From contig NZ_CCDG010000044.1 in NCBI RefSeq assembly GCF_000723885.1, forward strand, positions 62,001-126,000: 64,000 bases of DNA. The letters run 5' to 3'. The stretch is from Paenibacillus camerounensis (lineage in GTDB: Bacteria > Bacillota > Bacilli > Paenibacillales > Paenibacillaceae). Shown here one piece after another: positions 15,437-23,845 of this stretch. The notes under the pieces were generated by a model. It had not been told where the DNA came from. It worked only from the letters and a program-made list of their open reading frames with translations, and did no database searches. The position numbers were made by a program, and so were the translations under genes. The stretch's first letter is position 1. The number at the start of each line of letters is the position of its first letter.

Positions 15437-18433
15437 TTAAGGCTCCAGCCCCCATGCCAGTGTATCGTTCAAGTACAGCGGCACGCGTTCCCAGTCTGTA
15501 AACGAGGTTTTGGACGGATCATATGAATAGTCGCCAGCCTCGTTATAATTGCTCCAGTCGGTTTTATTGATGCGGAGCTGGATTTCCCCGGTGTTGGCTC
15601 CAGGAGCCAGGCTTCCCGCACCTGCTGTAAAAGATATTTCCACATAATAATCCGCTCCCGTTGCCGCAGGAGTTAGCTTAACAAAACTTCCGAGCACATT
15701 GCTTCCGCCCAGTGTCGCATAATCCACATTGAACTGCTGGTCTTTCTCGCCGTCGATCGTATAGTAATAGCGCAGCTTCACATCCTTGAGCGCCACCGAA
15801 GTTGTTCCGTTGTTCACGATCCGCAGTTGCGGCCGGAACTGGCTATCCCCCGGATTCGTATCACTGGTCTTGTACTGTACCACCAGATCTCCTACGGCCG
15901 GAATAGGTACCGCTACCGGCTTGACGCTTACCTCCGCAGAATCCGGGCTTGTTCCGACACTATTAGATGCACTGATGACGTAATAATAAGTCGTTCCGTT
16001 CACTACAGTACTGTCACTGTAAGTAGCCTGCGTAACCGTAGCCACATTCGTGTAGGGGCCTCCGCTCGTAACCGCACGTTTCACAGTATAGCTGTCCGCA
16101 CCGTTTACCTTATTCCAGCTGAGCAGAGCGCTGTTGTCACCTGCAGCCGCATTAGGCTTGGACGGAGCTTTGGGAGCTGCCGGCTCTACCGGTCCGTTAC
16201 TTTTGTTAATCAGCCGGTCATATTCGGCATAGGCTGTTGCCATATCTACCTGCGACCAGAAACGGTGGTAGGTAAATTCGGGTGCTCCGTTATCCCATTG
16301 CTTGGTAACGGTGTTGTAAGAGGTATTGTATTTATCCTGCAGATACTGCCAATCGGGATCATTTACAATATCCGGACGGATATCTGTATAGCTGGCATAG
16401 ACTCCGCTTCCACCCTTGGCAGGGTCAGAAGGTACTGTAGCACTGCCCGGAATCGTATTACCCTGTCCGAACGTCCCTGTCCAGCCGCTTGGGAAATAGA
16501 CTTCCTTGGTGAAGTAACGGAAATAATCGCCGCGGCTCTCCGTTGTCGCAATACCTACACCGTCGTTATAGCCCCAGGCAGCATCCAGCAGGGATTTAGC
16601 CAGCTGCTGCGCCTGCCCTCCAAGGGCGGTATAGCTGCCGTGCTCAGCCTGAGTACCGGCTGCAAAGAAGGTAAGCGCCTTAATATAACTGCCAAGCACA
16701 CCGGTATCCTGGCTGGGGTTCTTCGTAACGGCCTTTAAATTACTGTTGCCGTCGCTGCCCGCGAAGCTTGTCCAAGTATCCGGCTGGCCCGTCCACTCCA
16801 CATTTCCGGGAATCCAGAACTCTCCCGGAGCAGCCACTGTAGCTACCTGCGGATTGTCTCCGCCGAGAATGCGGTTGCCCGCACTGTCCAGATAATACCC
16901 CTCTGCATCTGTCACCGGTCTGCTTCCGGCAAAAGCATAATCCGAAGACCAGTCCACCCAGTTCTCGATAACCTGTTTGGCCATCTGGAAGTTCTCAGAG
17001 GAAGTATCTCCGCTTGAAGCAAGAATATAATACAGCTCTGCTACGCGCTCAACGCTCCATGCCTGCATCCCGAACCAGTTGTTGGACGGGGGATCATGAT
17101 AGACCGGAGCATCATCATAGGCCATGCCGTAGAAAGTGCTCGTACCGGCAGGATAAGCTTTATAAGCGCCGTCATAGCTGTTGGTTGCACCGCCGGCGAT
17201 TGCACCTTCGGCAGATTGCAGCCAGGTATAGAATTCCAGCTGGCGCTTCAGCGAATTGCTCCAATCCTGTCCGGCCGTGGCCGAGGACGGAACAAGTCCT
17301 CCATCCGGATCAGAAAGCGCATAGGCGGCAACTACATTCTGATAGCCCTGATGCGCATGGCTGGCACCGATTCTCCAGGCCCAGTTCCCGGTTGAGCCGA
17401 GTCCGCCGCCCCAGGCTGTGTACCAGGCGAGCAGGTACTGGTTCGAGTCCTTGCCGGTTCCCGCTTCGGGAGTTCCGTCAGCGGCGCTGCCAACCTTCTG
17501 GAAATATTTATCGTACATGCCATACCGGAGATAATCGCCCATCTTCTTAGCCTTATTCAGATAAACGGTATTGTTGTAGCCGAGCTCCTTGGCCCAGTAC
17601 ATCGCCTGCACAGCCCGCGCATCAGCATCAGTGGCATTGGTGTAGCGCCACTGGGCGGAAGGCACGCTGCTCTCTTTGGTGAACAGGCTCATGAAGCCTT
17701 CATTCGTTTTACCGAATGCTTTGTTGTCCTGGGATGGATGAGGGACTGCTTCCCACACCGATTCCTGCTCGCCCCGCTGAAAAGTATTTACATAGGCAGC
17801 AGTATGGGACGGATTGAGCAGGTTACCGAATCCGTACCAGTTGTCCACGTCCACCAGCCAATGCATCAGGTAGGTCTGATTGTTGCCGTAAGCCGCCTTA
17901 AGCTCGGCATCAAGCGGGTCCTTGCCTGCCGCGTATTTGCCGCTAAGCAGGCTGGGATACTGATCCGGTTGGGCATATTCAGAGGCATATGTGGCCGGGC
18001 TGTTCGGATTGTAAAAGCTCATTGTCGGCTGCTCCTGCACGCCATCGCCTTCATTTACCGGGATAATATACTTCTCCATATTGTCCCAGGCTTCTTCCAG
18101 ATTGCCCCAGTCCCCGGTATGGTAGCCATACAGAACTTCGAGCCACATCCAGTAGCTGTAGGCTTCCGAGGTCGTCATATGCCCGTAATCGGGTGCTTCG
18201 CTCATCAGCGTCTCTACTGCATGGTAGGGGATACCCTCAGCTGAGAAGTACCCGTTAACCGGATCCTTCAGCTGGGCGTACAATTGCAGAAACCGTGTCT
18301 CTTCCGCCGAAGCGGCTTTGACGGTTTGAGGACCCACGGTAATCAGACCGCTGACAAGGGAGAGAAACAGAATCGAGGACATGATAAAGGAAATAGGCTT
18401 TTTACATAAGCTCAATTTCACCATTGTAGGCAA
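15437..18433 (-). CDS. GH48 exo-cellulase with FN3 and CBM3
   Basis: A 998-residue secreted enzyme. Signal peptide to about residue 40 (cleavage after VKA). The GH48 domain follows, about 45-735, with TTSEAYSYWMWLE containing the general acid Glu90. After it come a linker, an FN3 domain (about 745-835) and a cellulose-binding CBM3 (about 848-998). GH48 enzymes release cellobiose from chain ends and act together with GH9 endoglucanases, whose gene lies 19 nt upstream in the same operon. The TTG at 18433 has AGAGAGG 4 nt upstream; an ATG at 18424 is also possible. Confidence 0.95.
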   Translation of the reverse strand: MPTMVKLSLCKKPISFIMSSILFLSLVSGLITVGPQTVKAASAEETRFLQLYAQLKDPVNGYFSAEGIPYHAVETLMSEAPDYGHMTTSEAYSYWMWLEVLYGYHTGDWGNLEEAWDNMEKYIIPVNEGDGVQEQPTMSFYNPNSPATYASEYAQPDQYPSLLSGKYAAGKDPLDAELKAAYGNNQTYLMHWLVDVDNWYGFGNLLNPSHTAAYVNTFQRGEQESVWEAVPHPSQDNKAFGKTNEGFMSLFTKESSVPSAQWRYTNATDADARAVQAMYWAKELGYNNTVYLNKAKKMGDYLRYGMYDKYFQKVGSAADGTPEAGTGKDSNQYLLAWYTAWGGGLGSTGNWAWRIGASHAHQGYQNVVAAYALSDPDGGLVPSSATAGQDWSNSLKRQLEFYTWLQSAEGAIAGGATNSYDGAYKAYPAGTSTFYGMAYDDAPVYHDPPSNNWFGMQAWSVERVAELYYILASSGDTSSENFQMAKQVIENWVDWSSDYAFAGSRPVTDAEGYYLDSAGNRILGGDNPQVATVAAPGEFWIPGNVEWTGQPDTWTSFAGSDGNSNLKAVTKNPSQDTGVLGSYIKALTFFAAGTQAEHGSYTALGGQAQQLAKSLLDAAWGYNDGVGIATTESRGDYFRYFTKEVYFPSGWTGTFGQGNTIPGSATVPSDPAKGGSGVYASYTDIRPDIVNDPDWQYLQDKYNTSYNTVTKQWDNGAPEFTYHRFWSQVDMATAYAEYDRLINKSNGPVEPAAPKAPSKPNAAAGDNSALLSWNKVNGADSYTVKRAVTSGGPYTNVATVTQATYSDSTVVNGTTYYYVISASNSVGTSPDSAEVSVKPVAVPIPAVGDLVVQYKTSDTNPGDSQFRPQLRIVNNGTTSVALKDVKLRYYYTIDGEKDQQFNVDYATLGGSNVLGSFVKLTPAATGADYYVEISFTAGAGSLAPGANTGEIQLRINKTDWSNYNEAGDYSYDPSKTSFTDWERVPLYLNDTLAWGLEP

Positions 18434-18452
18434 GCTTCCTCTCTTAGATAAA

Positions 18453-21185
18453 TTATGGTTCTAATCCCCAGACAAGTGCTCCGTCATGGTATAATGTCAC
18501 CTTGCTCCATTCAGCAAAAGCTTGCTGTGTACCGCTGTAGGAATAATCATCACTTTCGTTATAGCTGCTCCAGTCCGTCTTATTGGTACGTGCCTGAATT
18601 TCTCCGCTGTTGCCTCCGGCAGCAATACTTCCCGCACCCGCAGCAAAAGATATTTCCAGATAAGAATCCGCCCCGCTCTTGGACGGCTCCAGCTTGACAA
18701 ACGTTCCGTTCACATTACCGCTCCCAACCACCGCATAATCACAATGAAATTGCTGGGGCATGTCCCCGTCAACGGTGAAATAGTAGCGGAGCTTCAGCCC
18801 GCTCAGCGGCACTGCTGTAGTGCCCGTGTTCACGATACGCAATTGCGGACGCATCTGCCCGTCTCCGGTATTCGTATCGTTGTTACGGTACTCCACCCGC
18901 AAATCACCGGTTGCCGGAGGCGGTACATTCTGCGGTGTAGCACTGACTTGAAGAGATGACACACTCTCTCCTACATTGTTAGATGCAGTAATTACGTAAT
19001 AATAAGTCGTTCCGTTAACCACACTGCTGTCTGTGTAGGTGCCTCCTGCCACATTAGCAATAGCAGTATACGGTCCCCCATTTACCTCTGCCCGCTTAAT
19101 TACGTATCCGGTTGCACTGCCGACCGGATTCCAGGACAGGCTGACGCTGGCATTCCCGGCCGTAGCTGCAACATTCGAAGGACGTGCCGGCACCTGCGGT
19201 TCACCCGGCTGACCGCCTCCGGGCGGTATTTCGCCAAATACATGGACTCCTGCATCAAATACCGGAATATTCACCATTTTTACCGGTAAAGCTCCTGCGC
19301 CCGCTATTCCCTGATAAGAGAAGTCATTCGAATTATTCCAGAACGCCGTATTCAGCGGTCCGGCAATCCGGAACTGAACTTCCTTGCGGTAAGCGGATTG
19401 GCCTCCCGGATAAATCAGAGTTCCGGTAAAATCCACCTTGGTGTAATAAATATGATTCGCCTCATCGTACGGAAGGAGTGCAGATACCGTTGCCCCCTGA
19501 TTATATCCGCCAGCTGTAACCGTAATGTCCCCAGGTCCATACCCGGCTGCTGCTGCTTCACTAAGATCCAGGTAGTAATTGAATGACATTGATTTACTGG
19601 CCCGGGCAGGCCAGCCGGAACGATTGTTAATAACCGCACGGATTTCCACAAAATTGCTTCCGCTGGCATTCACAGAGGCCTCAACAAACATTTCATCCTC
19701 CGGTGTTTCAGCTGCCGGAAAGGAGGAAAGCGGCTGCTGTCCCTGCCCGTGCAGTGTCATCATTTTGGCTAAGGCTCCTGTGAATGCTGCATTGTAATCG
19801 GTTGCAACTTCATTGGAGACATAATCGCTGATGGTATCAGTATAGGCATCCGTCTTGGAAGGTCCTCCTACCAAAGCGCCATAAAGGATATGACGGTGAT
19901 TAGCCGGAGTCGACTGGCTGTCACTCCATGAGCCATGGGAAGTTCGGTGATGCGGATGCTCAGGCGCATTATCGCCAAAGCCGATTACATAGCTGCTGCT
20001 GCGCGGGTTGTCGCCCAGCATGTAGGTAATCTGCCGTTCAGCAAATGTGCGTGCCTGCTCCGCTTTAATAGGGTCGCTGACCCAATCTGCGTAGACAAAT
20101 GCCAGAAAAGCATGGTTGGCCGCATATCTCAGTGCTCCCCACTGATCAAGATGTGCAAGTCCGCCGGGGGTGTATGCTACGCGGTCGCCTGTACCGTTGA
20201 CGCCGGTTGTCCAGTACTGCATGTTGCGTTCGGTGGATTGAATGAACTTCGCGTCCCCGGTTATCCGCGACAGCAGCAGCTGTGCTCCGTAATGCTTGTC
20301 ATCCCAGGACTGTGTCCACTGATAGCCCCATTGCCCTGACTGATTCGTGCCCCATAGATTGCTGGCGGCCACGGCCTTGTCCAGATAGGTCTGCTCACCG
20401 GTCGCCAGATACAGCCAGACCCCGCCCCAGCTCAATTCGTCGGCATAGCCGCTCCATGAATTGTAATACTGCTTGGCATCGGTAATGCTGTCCGAATAGG
20501 AGCCGCGGTAGGTATCCGCAAACGTATAGAGCTGTCTTGCGTGCAGCAGCAGTTCGTCCGCATACGCGGCATCCGAATCCCTGAAGATGATCGAGGCCGA
20601 GGCCAGTGCTGCAGCGGTTTCTGCTGCCAGATCAGAGCCGGGATGAGCAGCGTCAATTTTGTAGGAAGGACGCTGCATCTGCATCACCTCTGCCGCTCCC
20701 CACCAATTATGATCCGCCGTCCCGTTGCCAACCTGCCCCCACAGCTCATTCGGAGCGGTATGCGCCTTCATGAAGTAGTCGGTCGCCCAGCGGATATTAT
20801 CCAGGATTTCCTCCAGTTGACCAGCTTGTGTATAGCCGTCCTTGTACTCGTAAACCGACCATGCCAACATCGTTGCCGTATAGGCCATAGGAAATCCAAA
20901 CTTTACATGATCTCCGGCATCATACCAGCCGCCGGTCAGATCATGACCGACATCAGCACCATCCAGAAGCCCGGAGTCTCCCCGCCACTCTACACGGTTG
21001 TTCTCCGGCAGCTCGCCGGAACGCTGCGTTTCGTAAAAATAAATAGATTTCTGTAGTGCTTCTGCATAATTATAGTCGGTTGCCGCCGCTGTTCCCACAG
21101 CCGGATGAACGGCAATTCCGGTTAATGTAACCGCTAACATAAAGCTCAAGGATAACGCCCAGCCTTTCCTGATCCCTTTGCCCAT
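18453..21185 (-). CDS. GH9 processive endoglucanase (GH9-CBM3c-FN3-CBM3)
   Basis: A 910-residue secreted cellulase. Signal peptide to about residue 34; GH9 domain about 36-465 with the catalytic base in GGWYDAGDHVKF (Asp89/Asp92), HHRTSHGSW, and the acid Glu in SNEVATDYNAAFTGALA. A CBM3c module (about 483-640) fused to GH9 is the mark of processive endoglucanases. FN3 (about 664-755) and CBM3 (about 758-910) follow. It forms a two-gene operon with the GH48 gene, like the GH9/GH48 pairs of clostridia. GGAGGG precedes the ATG at a long spacing of 11. Confidence 0.95.
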   Translation of the reverse strand: MGKGIRKGWALSLSFMLAVTLTGIAVHPAVGTAAATDYNYAEALQKSIYFYETQRSGELPENNRVEWRGDSGLLDGADVGHDLTGGWYDAGDHVKFGFPMAYTATMLAWSVYEYKDGYTQAGQLEEILDNIRWATDYFMKAHTAPNELWGQVGNGTADHNWWGAAEVMQMQRPSYKIDAAHPGSDLAAETAAALASASIIFRDSDAAYADELLLHARQLYTFADTYRGSYSDSITDAKQYYNSWSGYADELSWGGVWLYLATGEQTYLDKAVAASNLWGTNQSGQWGYQWTQSWDDKHYGAQLLLSRITGDAKFIQSTERNMQYWTTGVNGTGDRVAYTPGGLAHLDQWGALRYAANHAFLAFVYADWVSDPIKAEQARTFAERQITYMLGDNPRSSSYVIGFGDNAPEHPHHRTSHGSWSDSQSTPANHRHILYGALVGGPSKTDAYTDTISDYVSNEVATDYNAAFTGALAKMMTLHGQGQQPLSSFPAAETPEDEMFVEASVNASGSNFVEIRAVINNRSGWPARASKSMSFNYYLDLSEAAAAGYGPGDITVTAGGYNQGATVSALLPYDEANHIYYTKVDFTGTLIYPGGQSAYRKEVQFRIAGPLNTAFWNNSNDFSYQGIAGAGALPVKMVNIPVFDAGVHVFGEIPPGGGQPGEPQVPARPSNVAATAGNASVSLSWNPVGSATGYVIKRAEVNGGPYTAIANVAGGTYTDSSVVNGTTYYYVITASNNVGESVSSLQVSATPQNVPPPATGDLRVEYRNNDTNTGDGQMRPQLRIVNTGTTAVPLSGLKLRYYFTVDGDMPQQFHCDYAVVGSGNVNGTFVKLEPSKSGADSYLEISFAAGAGSIAAGGNSGEIQARTNKTDWSSYNESDDYSYSGTQQAFAEWSKVTLYHDGALVWGLEP

Positions 21186-21488
21186 CTTAGCCCTGCTCCC
21201 TCCAATTCATATTTTCGCTTCTGTTCAATAGCATATCTGCATAGCGCCTCCCCAGATGGACCATCCATTACAGCGAATAAATTGTCAGAAGAAGTCTTCC
21301 ACCTCTCTTTCAACCTGCTCTTCTTGGAGAAAATCTTAGGATGTTTTTCTTTCTATGTAAATATATACCATAAATACGGACGTCTTTCTATGTGACTATA
21401 GTAGTATTTTAGAAAATTTTAGAAACTTTTGTAATTATACGCAAATCATGCGGACCGCTGCTGAATTCAAATGGACTTCCCTGTCTTT
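21186..21488. other. Upstream region of the cellulase operon
   Basis: About 300 AT-rich bases without an ORF of note. It carries the ribosome site of the GH9 gene, a TGCGTATAAT stretch on the minus strand (about 21435) that could be an extended -10, and the 11-bp direct repeat listed separately. No cre box was found. Confidence 0.5.
21348..21393. repeat. Direct repeat TCTTTCTATGT upstream of the GH9 gene
   Basis: The 11-mer TCTTTCTATGT occurs at 21348-21358 and 21383-21393, 35 bp apart (a little over three helical turns). It lies 160-210 bp before the cellulase start and could be a regulator site. Confidence 0.5.
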
Positions 21489-21489
21489 C

Positions 21490-21549
21490 AAAAAAAACCG
21501 CTGCTTGTGCCAAAGGAATACCAGCTTCCTGTAGCCAAACAGCGGTTTT
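21490..21549 (-). terminator. Terminator behind rarA
   Basis: GAAAACCGCTGTTTG pairs with CAAGCAGCGGTTTT and is followed by more T on the minus strand. It has a long loop of about 30 nt. Confidence 0.7.
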
Positions 21550-21596
21550 CACCTCATTCATCTATTCTCCGGCGGAAGCAAGGAATGATCTCCTTC

Positions 21597-22901
21597 TTAT
21601 TGCCCGCGCCGCAGTCCCTGATTATGGCGGATCTTTGCTTCATTACCCTGCTCGGTGGCCTCATAGAACACCTTGCCGGCAATTGGCTTCGGCAGGTATT
21701 CCTGCCGGACATAATGGCCGGGGAAATGATGCGGGTACTGATAGCCCTCGTGTCCGAGCTTTACCGCGCCTTTATAGTGGGTATCGCGCAGATGAAGCGG
21801 TACCTCAGCGGATTTGAGCTCTTCAATGGTATCCATAACCTTTGCAATAGCCGTAACTACCGCATCGGACTTTGGACTTTCCACCGCAAACAGAATTGCC
21901 TGTGTTACATTAAGCCGCGCCTCCGGCCAGCCGTTATTGCGGTAGGCGTCCAGCGCACTGACCGCCTGGACCATGGCCTGCGGGTTCGCCAGGCCGATAT
22001 CCTCGCTGCAGGCGGCAATCAGCCGGCGAATGAAGGTCATCGGGTCCATCCCGAGCTTCTCCACGGCATATAAGAACCAGAACAGCGCGGCGTCGCTGGA
22101 GCCGCGGATGCTCTTATGAAAGGCGGACAGCACATCGTATTGGGTAGACTCGTCCGCCTTGACAATCGGCCGGCGGATAGACTCCTCCGCCACAGCCAGT
22201 GTGATGTGCACGCTGCCGTCCGGCTCCGGCGCCGTAGTCATCGCCGCCAGCTCCAGTGCATTGAGCGCCCGCCGGATATCACCGTTCGCCATCGCTGCAA
22301 TATGCAGCAGCGCATCTTCGTCAGCCTGCAGCCGCATAAAGCCAAGCCCGCGCTGCTCATCAGCGAGCGCCCGCTGCATGGCCTGCATGCTGTGTCCGCT
22401 GGTCAGCGATTCCAGCTGGAACAGTGTAGAACGGCTCATCAGGGCCCCGTTCACATAATGGAACGGATTCTCTGTCGTTGCGCCGATAAAAATAATCGTG
22501 CCCTTCTCGACAGCCGGCAGCAGCGCATCCTGACGCGAGCTGTTAAAGCGGTGCACCTCGTCCAGAAACAGGATTGTCTTCGTGCCGTACAGCGCCTTGT
22601 TGCTCTGGGCCCGCTCGATGACCTCGCGCACATCCTTGACCGAGGCTTCAACCGCATTCAGCCGCACGAATTCGCCTTGCGTATGATTAGAAATGATGTG
22701 GGCGAGCGTCGTTTTGCCGCAGCCCGGGGGGCCATATAAGAGAACCGACGAGACCTGATCGGCCTGGATCGCCCTGCGCAGCAGCCTGCCCGGCCCGATG
22801 ATGTGCTCTTGGCCGATATATTCATCAAGACTCTGCGGACGCATACGGTCTGCCAGCAGCCGGCCGCCTCCGGTATTGTCTCCGAGTGAGAATAAGTCCA
22901 T
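21597..22901 (-). CDS. rarA: Replication-associated recombination protein RarA (MgsA)
   Basis: A 434-residue AAA+ ATPase of the RarA/MgsA/WRNIP1 family, which acts at stalled forks with SSB. Walker A is GPPGCGKTTLAHII (about 57-70), Walker B LFLDEVHRF, sensor 1 GATTENP, and a C-terminal tetramerisation domain with KSPKSDAVV-like family sequence and LGHEGYQYPHHFPG near the end. In B. subtilis yrvN lies beside cymR; here the opp and cellulase block separates them. Confidence 0.93.
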   Translation of the reverse strand: MDLFSLGDNTGGGRLLADRMRPQSLDEYIGQEHIIGPGRLLRRAIQADQVSSVLLYGPPGCGKTTLAHIISNHTQGEFVRLNAVEASVKDVREVIERAQSNKALYGTKTILFLDEVHRFNSSRQDALLPAVEKGTIIFIGATTENPFHYVNGALMSRSTLFQLESLTSGHSMQAMQRALADEQRGLGFMRLQADEDALLHIAAMANGDIRRALNALELAAMTTAPEPDGSVHITLAVAEESIRRPIVKADESTQYDVLSAFHKSIRGSSDAALFWFLYAVEKLGMDPMTFIRRLIAACSEDIGLANPQAMVQAVSALDAYRNNGWPEARLNVTQAILFAVESPKSDAVVTAIAKVMDTIEELKSAEVPLHLRDTHYKGAVKLGHEGYQYPHHFPGHYVRQEYLPKPIAGKVFYEATEQGNEAKIRHNQGLRRGQ

Positions 22902-22976
22902 AAATCCACTTCCTTGCTGTTAACTTTCAGGCTAGCCGCACCTGAATACTTCTCCCTATCATACCACAAAACATAG

Positions 22977-23019
22977 AAAGAGCATGACCTCGCTGCACTA
23001 AGCGGGCGTCATGCTCTTT
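22977..23019 (-). terminator. Terminator behind the CD3324-family gene
   Basis: AAAGAGCATGAC and GTCATGCTCTTT form a 12-bp perfect stem 15 nt past the stop codon of the gene at 23034-23315. Confidence 0.75.
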
Positions 23020-23033
23020 GTTCAAATTTCAGG

Positions 23034-23315
23034 CTAGCGGTTCATCGCCAGCCGCATTTTTGAAATAATTTTGCGGATGCTTTCCTCCGAGAGGTGGTAT
23101 CTCTTCTGCAGCTCGTTCACCGAGCAGCCGCTGCTGTGACTGCAGAAAATCTCCTTATTCCGGCTGGCAATCTCCTGCCTCGAGCCGCTGTTCTCACCCC
23201 ATCTTACCCGTTGCTCCGTCTTCTTCGGGATGTAGAGCAATTCACCTTGAATGTATCCCTGAAGCTCTTCGAGCAGGCCCGGGGGGAGCACATCCTTCCC
23301 ATTTACATAACTCAC
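23034..23315 (-). CDS. CD3324 family DNA-binding protein
   Basis: A 93-residue protein starting at GTG (AAGGAGG 9 nt upstream). The N-terminal half contains LLEELQGYIQGELLYIPKK and the RWGENSGSR block that mark the CD3324 family. The C-terminal half, about 62-90, is a helix-turn-helix (VNELQKRYHLSEESIRKIISKM). It is probably a small transcription regulator; targets are unknown. A short ORF with its own strong ribosome site overlaps its start. Confidence 0.85.
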   Translation of the reverse strand: MSYVNGKDVLPPGLLEELQGYIQGELLYIPKKTEQRVRWGENSGSRQEIASRNKEIFCSHSSGCSVNELQKRYHLSEESIRKIISKMRLAMNR

Positions 23316-23385
23316 GTTGTGTTTCCTCCTTCAACAGGTGTGTCCCTTTGTGTCCGTCAATTGCCGCATCTAAAGTAATAATCAT
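23242..23385 (-). CDS. Possible 47-aa ORF overlapping the CD3324 gene start
   Basis: ATG at 23385 follows AAAGGAGGCAGGTGCA, a stronger ribosome site than that of the CD3324 gene. The ORF begins MIITLDAAIDGHKGTHLLKE, covers the CD3324 ribosome site and runs 74 nt into that gene in another frame. It lies first on the transcript from the promoter at 23435-23463. It may be a leader peptide coupling translation. The part inside the CD3324 gene is Pro/Arg/Gly-rich and looks like a shadow reading. Confidence 0.4.
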   Translation of the reverse strand: MIITLDAAIDGHKGTHLLKEETQRELCKWEGCAPPGPARRASGIHSR

Positions 23386-23434
23386 TGCACCTGCCTCCTT
23401 TCTTCAGCTCATATTTGGTAAATACCGTAAGTTC

Positions 23435-23463
23435 ATTATATAAAACCCTATGGTTAGCGTCTA
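23435..23463 (-). promoter_or_regulatory. Promoter of the CD3324-family transcript
   Basis: TAGACG (23458-23463) and TATAAT (23435-23440) on the minus strand with a 17-nt spacer. Confidence 0.65.
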
Positions 23464-23490
23464 CATTCGTTCTCATTTTTATTTCCAGTT

Positions 23491-23588
23491 CCCCTCTGAG
23501 GGGTACACCTGCACCGCTGTCAGGTGTTGTAAGTAGGGAGGCCTTGCGGCCTCCCCGTAAACAGGATTTCCGTCCTTAGACGGAAACC
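23491..23588. other. Four consecutive hairpins, possible structured RNA or TnpB-type 3' end
   Basis: In about 100 bases: CCCC-TCTGA-GGGG (23491-23503); ACACCTG...CAGGTGT (23505-23527); GGGAGGCC-TTGC-GGCCTCCC (23536-23555); TTTCCGTC-CTTA-GACGGAAA (23567-23586, extended by GG/CC). A palindrome TGAAATCATTTCA follows at 23600-23612. The plus frame here ends in a Pro/Arg-rich peptide and a stop right after hairpin 4, the kind of layout seen at 3' ends of IS200/IS605 tnpB genes, whose RNA is structured. No tnpB body is present. This is an inference from form only. Confidence 0.45.
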
Positions 23589-23845
23589 ACCTCGTATACT
23601 GAAATCATTTCACTCAGCCTCCTTCCAGAAGTAATCTTGCCCGGCCGGACACTTATTATTAAGCCATAGCTGCCCGGGGGATACAAGATCAAGAACAGTT
23701 ATAATCGTTCTTCACCAGAACCGGAAAAAGATTTATGTAGAAAAACTAATTATCAGGTCGATTAATGTCGAAATAAGTATTTAAATATGCATTACTTTAT
23801 GATTATAAAAGCTTATGCTTACACAACTTTTAGGGGGAATATACT
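23589..23845. other. Upstream region of the chemoreceptor gene
   Basis: About 257 AT-rich bases ending in the ribosome site TTAGGGGG of the chemoreceptor gene. No convincing sigma-D motility promoter and no ORF with a ribosome site was seen. Confidence 0.5.

Noticed and set aside
15827..16738. 303-codon plus-strand frame
   Set aside because: Antisense to the FN3/CBM3 part of the GH48 cellulase and without recognisable motifs.
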